Of a DNA stretch of 64,000 nt, positions 37,811 through 47,533 are shown one piece after another (position 1 is the stretch's first letter; each line of letters opens with the position of its first letter). Both the position numbers and the translations under genes were made by a program. Origin of the DNA: Bilabrum cf. latius (lineage: Eukaryota > Bigyra: Bicosoecida > Bigyra > Bicosoecida); NCBI GenBank assembly GCA_965178125.1, contig OZ237773.1, positions 186,001 through 250,000 on the forward strand, in the 5' to 3' direction. Under the pieces are notes generated by a model. The model searched no databases. It was given only the letters and a program-made list of their open reading frames with translations, and had not been told where the DNA came from.

Positions 37811-39291
37811 GCGCAGTCACGCAGCTCCCGCCCCACACGCAGGCCAGCGGATAGGTGGACTCGGCCTGGCGCGCACTGGCTCTATCCAGGGAACAAATGG
37901 GCCTGTGCATCGACTCGCGGGCCGCATTGCTCACGGGGATCATGGCAGCGAGTGGTAGTATGTGGCGGGTGGAAATGGCACTGAGAAGCTCTGCGGACAT
38001 GCGCGGGCTGTGCCTGTTCCACAGCAAGGCGCACTTGGAGTACGCTGGACGGGTTGCACCGAGTTGTGCGGTGGATCTGCTCCGTGTGTGCAGTGACCAG
38101 CTGGGGTCTGCGGCTGCCAGCTCGGTGGCAGCACTGGATGGAATCGGAAAGGGGTAGGCTCCAAGGGCATTGGCGCTTGGGAGGCCTGGCGTGCCCATGG
38201 AGCTCCTGTGCAGAAATACCAAGTCTGAATGTGGCATCAAGGTGTTATTGGAGTAGGGCAGACAGGTGTCGGCCTCCACCACTGCCGAAGCCGTGCATGG
38301 ATCCGGGCAGGCCGCTGGTCTTGATGATCTCATTTCACATGACGGAGGAGAGAGGGCTGAGATATGTGACACTGGCAGCGAGTCATCTAATAATGGTCTG
38401 GAAGCAGCCGAGGACGAATCTGCCTCCAAGGTCCGGCTGTCGATGTGGCATGCACGAGCCGAGGAATCGTTCCAGTTGCAGCTGCTCGCAAAGACGGACC
38501 AAGTGGACGTGCTGTGCGGGGGCGGGACCCAGGGCCGACAGAGGAGTGCGCAGGCCGTGGAGAGGGGCGGGAGCACTGCACTGCGGTGCTTCGGGTGGCT
38601 CAGAGAGGAGGCTGCGGGGGCCAACGGCACGCTTGGGTGCTGGTGTATAGCAGCTGCTATGCGCTGCGATGCGATGTCGCGGCAGGTGGCAGAGGCGATA
38701 CAGCGAGCCGATGTTGTTTGCTTGGCAGCAGAGTGCTCGAGACTGGTGCTGGCGGGATGCGTGGCGCCTCAACTTGCGGAACCATTTGCTGTACTGGCTG
38801 CTGTGGCCGATGCTGTACGAGCCTCGGGTGCACTGCATGCCTGCTTAGTTGGCGATGTAGGAGATGAAGCGGTCGATGCAATGGACAACTTGCTTGCAAA
38901 CTTGCAAGATGCCTGCAGCGGTGCGAGATCGGATCAAAATAGCCTGGGCTAGGGGTCTCCTGGGCTAATTGAGCTTGTGCAGGCGTGTCGAGCCCTTGTC
39001 AGCGAGAATGTGCTTGAGCATCGCATGCCCTATCCATAGGATCGAGCTGCTAGTTCAGGCCATGGTGTGGCTGCACTTGAGACGCAAGTGTTTGCCGACG
39101 ATAGATCTGATCGTGGTGAGCACCCGAGCGCATCGTTGTCGCTGCTGGTGTCTATTTTACAACTTTGGGAGGTCACCATGGTAGGGAAATCCACTGCCGG
39201 AGATGCGCCGGTCCTTCCCAGCCCGCCCAAGGGGAGCGTGGTGGCGCTGGCAGGTAAACTGATTGTTTCAATGGCCTTACCATAGGATTAA
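32383..39291 (+). CDS. Second giant low-complexity protein, 2,302 aa
   Basis: One frame from ATG 32383 to TAA 39289-39291, 2,303 codons, crossing seventeen TAG codons read as Gln (for example 34240, 34388, 35140, 37852, 38155, 38254, 39083). It contains no TGA or TAA before the end. Ordered, helical regions (about 20-140, 290-370, 860-960, 1820-1930 and 2060-2200) alternate with Gly-Pro hexamer repeats, Asp/Gly-rich acidic stretches and poly-Ser. The C-terminal third, Ala/Leu/Cys-rich (RALALSREQMGLCIDSR, ADVVCLAAECSRLVLAG), looks like helical repeats. It resembles the giant gene at the left edge in make-up (ordered helical blocks in acidic, Ser-rich linkers), so the two may be distant paralogues; this was not tested by alignment. 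Function unknown. Confidence 0.8.
33011..33096. repeat. GGYCCT hexamer repeat coding Gly-Pro
   Basis: About fourteen GGTCCT/GGCCCT/GGCCTT hexamers coding GPGPGP, followed directly by GAGAAG-type repeats coding an EGEGEG stretch. Both lie in the second giant gene. Confidence 0.9.
36693..36753. repeat. (AGC)n microsatellite, about 20 units, poly-Ser
   Basis: About twenty uninterrupted AGC triplets read as Ser in the giant gene. The same DNA would give poly-Gln or poly-Ala in the other frames. It is the longest perfect microsatellite in the window. Confidence 0.95.
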
Positions 39292-39778
39292 ATCGGTAAG
39301 TAGCCGAAAACAACCATCTCACCGCCGCGGTAATCAACTTTAGGGCAGCGCTGGTCCCGAACAGGCAGTCGATCTATACTAGGAGGGTGTGCCGGCATCT
39401 GGTGCTGCTGGAGGGAGCGTGGAGGCTGACGCCGCCCTGATAGGAAGTGGAGGTTGGCCCTCAGGGTGGTGCCCCAGGGGCCTAGACAACTGCAGCTGAT
39501 GGGCAAATCATCGTGGGTTCCGGGCCATAGTTTAAGATCGGATACAGAAATACAGAAATACAGAAATACATTGTTGGGTAAAGATTCCACAAGCACCCAG
39601 ATGCACCGTTGCCCCCGAAGGGGTTCGAGTGATCACCTGAATCCAGAGGAGTCCTCAAACAAGGACTACAAGACCCCCAACCCTTTCAGGCCAAAGGCCC
39701 CCCAATCTCAGCCTACACCGCCGAGTCCCCTTTATTCGCCATCAATGTGGTCCCCCACAAGCCCTCAGCCTGATGCCT
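39292..39778. other. Intergenic, mostly dispersed repeat copy B
   Basis: 3' flank of the second giant gene followed from 39543 by repeat copy B. The first 250 bp hold nothing recognisable. Confidence 0.5.
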
Positions 39779-39923
39779 TCACAGGGAGAAAGCATACAGG
39801 TGCGGAGCATGTGCCCGGCACAAAGCGCGGTCCAGTCCCACATCAGGGTCCCCTGCCGGGACCCACCATTTCCTCCTCCATGACCGTCTCTGCGTCTCAT
39901 GGTCCTTCAGAGAGGCTAGCATG
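39543..39923 (-). repeat. Dispersed repeat copy B (about 380 bp)
   Basis: Differs from copy A (24452-24824) by only a handful of substitutions and by having three instead of two TGTATTTC octamers at its minus-strand 3' end. A varying octamer count at an otherwise sharp end is typical of retrotransposon 3' tails. At the other end homology stops at GCTAGCATG. A minus-strand open frame runs through part of it. Confidence 0.8.
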
Positions 39924-40525
39924 CACGCGCTCATGCCTTTGGCCCATTGCCTCTCTATGTCCCTTAGCTAGCCGTGGGGCTTAAACATCCGTCGCTGTAG
40001 CCGAGCGTTCGCATTGGTTGCCGCTATCAGCTCTTGCGTGGCCGTGGCGGCAAGAGCAGCCGCCGCATCGCCTCGCATCCACTGCCTGCACGTCAGCTAC
40101 TCCTGCTAGCGCAGCTGGTTCCTGATCACCTGCACCACTCGGTTGGCCAGCTCCTTGACAGCTGTCCGTTCCGATGACCGCGCAATCGTACGCTCTATCC
40201 GAGTGAGTGCGTCTTCGACGATTGGCTTGGCCCTGCTGGTGCGCTCCAGCTTCTCGTCCCAAGGGTCCTGAGCGAGAGCTGTCTTCGCCCATGCTTTCCG
40301 GAGAGAGGCAGGGGACCTCCCTCTATTCTGATCCGCATCATCGGGTTGCCACGGTCTCGTTCCGGCATGATGGTCGGATTCGGGATTTCGTGATTGCGTG
40401 CGCTTTGGGGTTGGTTGCACCAGCAATATACCAGATCTGAATCGAACATCTGCACCAAAATTGGGCAGATCTAGGCAGACAGCATTTACAGCAAGTTGTA
40501 CATTTCTTACTTCGTCATTTATCAC
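39779..40525 (-). CDS. Partial or degraded ORF, Arg/Ala/Gln-rich helical protein
   Basis: A minus frame open for about 248 codons, with TAG codons near 40106, 40097 and 39969, ending in TGA at 39779-39781 inside repeat copy B. Residues such as ELANRVVQVIRNQLR-[Q]-QE-[Q]-LTCRQW and ATQELIAATNANARLQRRM look like a genuine helical protein. It has no ATG upstream before a TGA that sits only 15 bp from the start of the divergent hydrolase gene, so it is either 5'-truncated, spliced from an unseen exon, or the last part of the mobile element's own protein. The final 50 codons lie in the repeat. No family recognised. Confidence 0.35.
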
Positions 40526-40539
40526 TCAAGAACAGCTCC

Positions 40540-41988
40540 ATGTTTGCGGTTACGATAGCACTACTATGCCTCGCGGTCGTGTCCCTGGGTTCCAAGACCT
40601 CCGTTAGTATCTGTGGTGACGGGACACAATGGTGCGTGAATGGCAGAGAGACCAACAAAGGTGCGAAACAGCGTTCATGCTCCAAACTGTTATGCAGGAG
40701 AGCTTCAACTGAGAAAGTGGTGCAGCAGTTGCAGTTGACTCTTTATTCGCAGGATCCAAGGCCGAAGGTCTTCTGATAAACAGCCGAATGATCCAAGGCA
40801 TATTTGATGATGAAAACTCTACTACCGTGGACATGTGGAAGTACCCTGACACTGGGCGGTAAGCTGTACTGAACGCAATAATGATGATCTTGCATCGCTG
40901 TCGAACGTATTGACCAAGCCTTTGCACTGGATCACTCCGTACTTACAGTTGGGACCCGGCTCGCAACACCAATGAATTCATCGGTAATATCTCCTAGTGG
41001 GTGTCCAAGGGACTTAACGGCTTCACGGTCGGCATGCAGGGCGGCGGGCCAGTGGGCGGCCATTTCGGGGACAAGCAGCCCTTCATCACCACTGCGTACA
41101 ACCCCGACGGCAGCCTAAAAGCCTCATGGAACGACCGTATCACGCAGATCCTGCGCGCGGCGGACGACGCCGGCGCAGTCGTGATCGTGCAGTGCTTCTA
41201 CCACGCGCAGACGAGGCGGCTTGCCGGTGACATCCCAGTGCAGAAGGCCATCAACGAGACGGTTGACCTGATCGTTTCAGGGGGATGGACCAATGCGGTG
41301 CTGGAGGTACTCAAGTGAGAGACTAGCGGGGTGCGGGGTGGGGGGGAAGTGCATGCCCTGCATCGGCCTGTCTGTTGCCTCCAGTGCAGCTGCCCATGAG
41401 CTTGGCTCTAGGTCAGGCTAGTGGTTGCTTGCCGGTCACGCGCGCCAAGCACGGCATTTCCCATCTCATCAATCGTTCCCTCCATGCTTCCTAAACTATG
41501 TTCACTACCGCAGCGAGGTGAACGTGGGCACCCAGGACAATCCGCCCTACCTGCAGCCAGATGTGATCCAGGTCGCCATCGCGCAGGCCCAGGCGAGGGG
41601 CAAAGGGCACCTGCTCGTGTCCAGCTCCTGGGGGGGAAGGTCCACCATGCCCACAGAGGCGTGTGTGGCGCAGGAGGACTTCGTGCTGCTGCACTGCAAT
41701 TCAATGCAGCCCGGTGAGATCGGGCCCTACCTGCAGACGATCCGGAGCATGTCTGCGTACTCCAGCAAGCCCAAGCCCATCCTGTTCAACGAGTGCTCCG
41801 TGGACTTGGGCGTGTTTCAGCAGGCGGTGCAGCACGGCGCCGGGTGGGGCTACTATGACCAGGGCACGAGCGACTACAACGACGGGTACCAGTCCCCGCC
41901 CACGTCCTGGCTGGACCGTGGGACGAGCAGCAAGGAGGGGTTCTTCGCGATGGTGCAGAACCTGACGAGCGCTGGGTATGGGCAGTGA
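40540..41988 (+). CDS. Secreted clan GH-A-like glycoside hydrolase, four exons
   Basis: Exons 40540..40660, 40753..40858, 40949..41314 and 41514..41988 give 355 residues ending in TGA. Introns are 92, 90 and 199 nt. The first 15 residues are a signal peptide (TIALLCLAVVSLG). Joined exons rebuild a bacterial-type cellulase-like TIM barrel: EGLLINSRMIQGIFDDEN, KYPDTGRWDPARNT, GLNGFTVGMQGG, the acid/base motif VLNEVNV (made exactly at the exon 3/4 junction), HLLVSSSWGG, the nucleophile motif PILFNECS, then DGYQSPPTSW. One TAG (near 40998) lies in IS-[TAG]-WVSKGL. Substrate unknown; probably a plant- or algal-type glucan. The first donor (GTGCGA) is the weakest. Homologues I recall are mostly bacterial, so ancient transfer is possible, but the introns show full domestication. 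Confidence 0.85.
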
Positions 41989-42107
41989 GTCGCTGCCACT
42001 GGCAGCAGTGACACCGGTGCTAACCAGCCGGGAGCCTGAAATTCCACCCATTGCTCACAGTACTCGTACAGGTCAACTTTGCTGAAATCAATCAGTACGA
42101 ATGCATT

Positions 42108-43207
42108 TTATTCATTCATTGGTTGGCCACTTTTCTTTTTGCCCGCCCTCATGGAGCTGGCGCTGTCCCTTGCTCGCTCACTCACGCGCTCCTGACCACC
42201 TTTCAAAGTTGAGGCTGATGTGGTGACCACGACTCCGTCCTCTCTTGCACATTTGGCCAGCTCTTCACCCAGTACGGAAGGAGCCGACTTGCACTCGTTG
42301 GTGTCACAGTAAAATCCATCTGAATTTCGCCATTGTCCTGCATATCTGCCTTTTTTGAAGCCCTGGAGCCCTCCCACCGCTCTGGGTGAAGCTGGCGGCT
42401 GGGCTTCGCTGAGCCTCATCATCATGCGGCGTATGCTGTCCTCGTCACCGGTGCCGGTCGGCTCTCCTTGCTATGCATCAGATCTGTAGGAACAAGTAAA
42501 TTCGACCACCTTTGGCTTCGCGAGCGCTGCCGCGAAGGAGTTTGCCACCGAGGCAGTATCGTGCTCCCTGCTCTTTTCGAGCTCCTGCAGCACACTGAGG
42601 ACGAGCACTTGCTTGGGAGAGCGCAGACGAAGTTGCTTGCTCTTCACAAAATTTCGCTAGCGCAGCTTCATTCGTCGTGGGATTCCGATGCGAAGCTGCC
42701 CGCGGTCGGCATAGTCCTAAGACAGCTCGCCTGCGGCGATGCTAGAGCCTGTGGCGCCCGAGCCGATCGAGCCCGACAGCGTACAGTCGTTCATGCCATC
42801 ACTGCCGACGTGCAAAGTTCCCTCTGTAAAGTCACCATTAACTATCATTGATTTGGCCCTCATGCAGGCTTTGGGCTCCACATTCTCTAGATGCACTGCC
42901 TTTGCCCGGGGGTGCACAACTTGGGGTCCCTCTTCCGCGAAAGCTCCCTATCTTCCGCGCCGTGAGCGTTTGGGGATGCTATGCCACGAATCTGAATCAA
43001 TTTTGCTATTACTTTGATATTTTTTAATCGTTGGCTGCAATGTAGCGACAGAAGTCAGTGAACTTCAACTAGACTGCTGCAGCACATTGGAATTGTCCAG
43101 CGAGGTATGAGGCTACATAGAACTCTCACCAAAGCAGCAGCACCAGCATGCGAAAACTCAGTTGCAATTCCAATGCGAGAGTCGGTAAGGGCGATGCACT
43201 GTCCCAT
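42108..43207 (-). CDS. Hypothetical protein with possible N-myristoylation, 334 aa
   Basis: Exon 1 (43207..43130, 26 codons) begins MGQCIALTDSR; a 95-nt intron (GTGAGA...TTGCAG) leads in phase 0 to exon 2 (43034..42108) ending in TAA. The MG start with Ser/Cys nearby would suit N-myristoylation or S-acylation. The body is hydrophilic: a basic KRSRRGR segment, a central GSIGSGATGSS stretch, basic RRMKLR-[TAG]-RNFVKSKQLRLR, and the helical LVLSVLQELEKSREHDT. Near the C-terminus GFYCDTNECKSAPSVLGEELAKC holds four Cys. Four TAG codons are crossed. I do not recognise a family. It is followed on the minus strand, after 120 bp, by the divergent hydrolase's end. Confidence 0.65.
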
Positions 43208-43554
43208 GGTTTAGCAGATTCCTGGAATGATCTGGAGCGAAGTGACGTTTGGGTGATTCCGGCTGCGATTTGTGGCTCCGAACTGCTAGCGACCCAGGCT
43301 TGCAAAAATGCATGTCAGGCTGCTGGCATCCAGGATACTCCAAATAGTAGATGTGGCGTAAAAGCACACCTGAAAGAATTGAATGCTGGCACACGCAATC
43401 CGCCCACAAATGCAATAATCCGAAGAGGCCCACCACCGGCAGCGTGCATAGATCTAGGCAAAAGCCCACCCCAATCGAATGCCGAGCCCATGCCCATGCC
43501 GAGCCCATGCCCCCGGCCAAGCAAGACCTCTCTCCACCCGCGCCGCCGCTCTCA
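43208..43554. other. Intergenic between aquaporin and 334-aa gene
   Basis: About 350 bp with simple GCCCATGC direct repeats (43485-43515) and no coding frame that I can support. Confidence 0.5.
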
Positions 43555-44762
43555 TCACACGTCCGCCTTGACCACCGGGTTGGCCGTGGGCGTGGACGCC
43601 GATGGGGTGAGCACCTCCACACCCCCCCCTCCCTCCAGGGGGCGGGGGGGGGCCGTCCGCGGCACGGCGGTCTTGGCAGTGGGCTCATGGAATACCAGCC
43701 AGTAGATGAGGGCGAACACGGCCCCGCCAACCAGGGGTGCGATCCAGAAGATCCAGTGGTCCTTAAAGTTGCCCGAGATGACCGCAGTGCCGAAGCTCCT
43801 GGCCGGGTTGATGGAGCAGCCGTCGACTGGGATCATGACAAAGTGGGCGAGCATGACAGCCATGCCGATCATGAACGGGCCGAAAGTGGGGAGCTGGGAG
43901 TGCTCCACGTGCTTCTGCTTGTCCGTGACCACCATCACCGTGAAGACCAGCAGACCGGTTGCAACCACCTCGCCCACGAAGGCGCCGCCACGCAGCCTCT
44001 TGTCGGCCACCTCGTTGGCGCCTCCCCCGTTGTCGAGGTATGCGTCCCTGTCCATGGCCGCCACGATGCCTGCGCCTGCGACGGCGCCGGCCATCTGAGC
44101 CAGCACGTAGAAAGCGAACCTGATCGCGGAGATTTTGCGGGTCACCAGGAGGCCCAGTGACACGGCTGGGTTGAAGTTGCCACCGCTGATGGGAGCCAGG
44201 ATGAACACAAGCACGGCAATCGAGAAACCGAACGCCATAGAAATCTGCAGAATCAATAAAACGATAGAAATGTGAAAATTGGGTGGCTTGGCATGACACA
44301 GCTATCCGGTAAGTCCCTGCGCGAGGACACCCGCTCATCGACGCGCCAGCAGGAAGACGCCGCTGTGAAAGCTCCACACCACATTCAATGGCAGATCAAG
44401 TGCCAAGAGGGATTGATGTTTGCCATTCAAGTACACAATTCAGTCAAATACCATTGCAATCATCTAGAAAAGGCGAGGTACCAAGACATTCTCTGGTGCA
44501 ACCTAGTCAACGAGTCTGCCCTCACCGTCTGCACAAAGCCAGCACCTTCACTGCCTCCTTTGACTCCAAATATGACTGTACCAATTGTTACAAACAGGAA
44601 GAATGTCATGCCGATGAATTCGGCCAGGACACTGCGCCAGAAATCCCATTGATACAGTAGCTCTACGCCGATCACTGGCACTTCATCCTCATCAACCATG
44701 GGTGCTACTAGGCCGTCGCGGGCACTCAGGGAGCGCTACTAATCAAGGGTCCGTGATGACAT
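43555..44762 (-). CDS. Aquaporin (major intrinsic protein family)
   Basis: Exons 44762..44526 and 44244..43555 (281-nt intron, GTGAGG...CTGCAG) give 308 residues ending in TGA. The six hydrophobic helices of the MIP fold are visible, with both pore motifs intact: NPA at 104-106 (GGNFNPAVSLG) and NPA at 225-227 (CSINPARSFG), the latter followed by the selectivity-filter Arg. The short loop lengths favour a water-specific aquaporin over an aquaglyceroporin, which is an inference. The extended N-terminus from ATG 44762 contains two adjacent TAG codons (44736-44741, SSRTLD-[Q][Q]-RSLSARDG); if that part were untranslated, ATG 44699 would be the start. The C-terminal tail is Pro/Gly-rich and probably cytosolic. 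A loop insertion carries Asn/Gly-rich sequence. Confidence 0.92.
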
Positions 44763-45066
44763 ACTGATGGGTACGTGGCCTTTCTGTGTCTACGGGTAGG
44801 TTGCGTGTTTCTGTAGCTCGCGCGCCAAACCGGGAGTTGCGAGCACTTTGTTGCGGTGGTGCAGTTGCCGTGCCAATCCTGGGCTGACTCAGCGAAACTC
44901 ATCGGGGCGGGAACAAATCGACATGCCCCCTTAACTGAGCTTCCAGACGCAGCTGCCACGCGCACACGACACATCCAGGATCATAGCAAAGCAAATCAAA
45001 CCAAGCTGCATTCTGCACAGAGCCTGCGAACCGCGGACTGCATTGGGCTAAACCGCACCTGCCGGT
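44763..45066. other. Intergenic upstream of aquaporin
   Basis: 304 bp between the aquaporin start and the stop of the FAD oxidoreductase, both on the minus strand. Nothing recognisable beyond presumed promoter and 3'-end sequence. Confidence 0.45.
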
Positions 45067-47082
45067 TCATTTAGCGGGGTAGGAGAACTCCAGCGGTTGC
45101 CCCGCGTCCTTGAGCGCCTGCCGCAGCTCCTTCGCCCTCCCGTCCTCCCCAAGCACTTGCTCGGTGCTCGCCCACCCGTTGCTCACCATCAGCCCCGCAG
45201 CCACGCCGGCGGCCTGTCCCGTGCTCCACTCCTCGGGATGCAGCCTCGTGGCGGCGTTGGCCTTGTACGATTGCGCCATGCCTTTGCCCGCCACCATCGC
45301 ATTCGTCACACCGCCGATGGTCAGCGCCCGGTAGGGGATGTAGTAGGGCAGCACGGTGTGGTTCGCAATGTAGGGAGGAATGTTCGCTCCGCAGTCCACG
45401 GCGTGGATGTCGTCATTGTACTGACCGATCGCGATCGTGTCCTCAAACCGGAACCCCTTGCCGCCCTCGGAGGCGGGGGGTGCCACCGGTTGCAGCGGGG
45501 CTCCGCTGTCGTCACACCGGCCCGCGAGGTGGCACCACAGCAGCCGGAAATTATTTATTCCGGTCACCACCCGCCTGGAGCCCCGCAGATACGGAAACTT
45601 CACGAGGCCGGTCTACGTGCCCGGCATGTCCCTCCTCATCTGGAGGCGCCGCTGCTCGCTCGTCGTGTTCTGCGACAGGGCCCACCAGTAGGACCCGTAG
45701 GCCCGCTGTTCCGCGCCCCGGAGTGACGTCAGGTTGAATCCGCCGGCCCATGACCCGGACGATGCTTGTTCCCTGGTTGATCCGATCCCAAGGAACAGCT
45801 GCGCCGTGTCATAGTCGTTGCCTCCGGCCCAGTTCTGCTGCACGCTGTCGCCGGGGAACACGCTCGCAGGGGGGATCCATCCGAGGTGTGACGAGTGGTT
45901 CGTATCGTGTGACGAGTGCGATTTGGGACCCCCGTACACGTTCCGCCTGTACATCCAGATCTGCGCCCAGGTGAAGTTGTGTTGCCACGCGAAGGGTGGG
46001 TTTGCCTCGCTGGGCTTGAGCCCTTTCGGAGGCTACCACTCCCCCGGGCCCGGGTCGGGCTCGTTGCTCGCCAGGTACCTCATGAAGTACGTGATGGTGG
46101 CTGCCTGCCCGCACTGGTCCAAGTAGGCGCATGGGGGCTGCCCTGAGCCAGGGAGGCCGCACGTCTCGTCGGGTGTCTCGATGCCGAAGCTCCAGTCGAT
46201 CAGGGGAGTGCTTCTGGCAGACGGTGCATGACCATGCTTGGCTTTTCCGTTGCGGTGGTGGTCGCTTGCTCTGGGTGACGGGTTTTCACCGGCCATGGCA
46301 GCAGTTTGCTCGCTTTCCGAAGTGGCTTGCGGGGCTCGTTTGGATATACCCGATGGGGCAAATGTTCGGCTGCCTGCCAGTGGGACGTGCATGGCGCCAC
46401 CGAGAGCAAGCACGTCGCCAAGTTCGGTGGCTTCGATCAGCGCAGTGAAATTGCGGAAGGTGATCTGCCTCTTGGTGGCTAGCGAGCTGTTGCTCGGGCT
46501 GTACCAGTCCTCGAATTGCGACGAAAGAAGCTGACTCCACTGATTCGAAGCATTACGAGGCGTTCGCTGGATAGCATCCAGCTATGATATGCGATACTGC
46601 GAGCCGCTCTGAGCCCCGTTCGGTTCACCCGCAGCGATCTTGGTTGGTACGGTATTCCAGTACACTCGCAGGTGATCAGCGTGTCCCGCGATGTGCTGCT
46701 GAACAAAGCTTTCCTAAGCAATTACAGGATCGAAGCATAGGTCAGATACCCAACAGTGCCCGGGGTTTCCGAAGTCAAACAGCTCCCATAGATACTGGAA
46801 CGACGTTGGGAGATTGGATCTATGGCTCATGTAGCTGCCGAAATCGATTGCAGGAACACTATTTAGCTAGCCACCTGCCCAGTCGTACGGCTCGAGCAGA
46901 CATGCTGTAGTATTCCTCCCATCCGGGTGTGTTGGAAACCTCTGCCGGAAGAACTCGGCTGTTGCAAACGAGGTGGAGAGTGCGGCCAAGCTGCCACCGG
47001 CAATCACCACATCGCAATCTGTGACTATTTCGCTTGACGCTGTGGTTTGAAAGACAGCCAACAACACTAGAAATTGAGCCAT
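45067..47082 (-). CDS. Secreted FAD-dependent oxidoreductase
   Basis: 671 residues, ATG 47082 to TGA 45067-45069, no intron. A signal peptide (FLVLLAVFQTTASS) precedes the dinucleotide-binding strand-turn CDVVIAGGSLAAL. The order of motifs fits the bacterial and fungal FAD-dependent oxidoreductase family often annotated as xanthan-lyase-like: DWAGG-[TAG]-LNSVPAIDFG (matching WIGGQLTxxGVP), FRNFTALIEATELGDVLALGG, MPGT-[TAG]-TGLVKFPYLRGSRRV, HAVDCGAN, PYYIPYRAL, NAMVAGKGMAQSY and STGQAAGVAAGL. Five TAG codons lie inside this conserved protein. A variable loop, KSHSSHDTNHSSHLGW, is coded by two adjacent copies of the GTGACGAGTG motif. The reaction is unknown; family members are thought to oxidise sugars or related compounds. 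Confidence 0.88.
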
Positions 47083-47201
47083 AGGTTGCCCTGCGTTCGT
47101 CCAAATTATTAGATCTAGAGTCTAGACCCTAGATCTACAGGCTCCGCCTGCTATTCAAGCATAATCTTGTGAATTGTATATTGAAATGAACTCTCCATAC
47201 C

Positions 47202-47319
47202 GTCTTCGTTCATATGTGATTGGACCCGCCTGAGCCCTGCCGACCTCAGAAGCTAAGCAATCACCAGTCGGGCCAGTACTAGCGTGGGTGACCAGCTGGG
47301 AAGCCCCGATGATGAAGGC
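47202..47319 (+). rRNA. 5S ribosomal RNA
   Basis: 118 nt. Ends GTCTTCGTT and GATGAAGGC pair into a nine-base helix I without mismatch (allowing G-U). Helix II pairs GTGATTG with CAATCAC. The internal control region is canonical: AGAAGCTAAGC (box A) and GCGTGGGTGACCAGCTGGGA (intermediate element and box C). A T5 run follows at 47324. It stands alone, divergent from the FAD oxidoreductase. An intact gene rather than a SINE is indicated by full length and the matching stems. Confidence 0.95.
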
Positions 47320-47323
47320 CCTG

Positions 47324-47328
47324 TTTTT
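47324..47328 (+). terminator. RNA polymerase III T-run terminator
   Basis: Five T residues four bases past the 5S rRNA 3' end, the usual Pol III termination signal. Confidence 0.7.
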
Positions 47329-47533
47329 GTCTAGCCACCAGTGTAGAGAACGTGTATTTGCCAAGTAGCTTCAGGGTTCGCCCCGTTTTTTGTACAAAAT
47401 TGAGGGTTTTTTCTTATTTTTGTCTGGATTTTGTTCCTTGCTCGGGGTGATCCGGAGTGAATATTGGGCCAACACGAAATGCAACCGGAATGCTTTGGAA
47501 CTTACAGCGAAGAAATTAAATCTACTTTGAACC

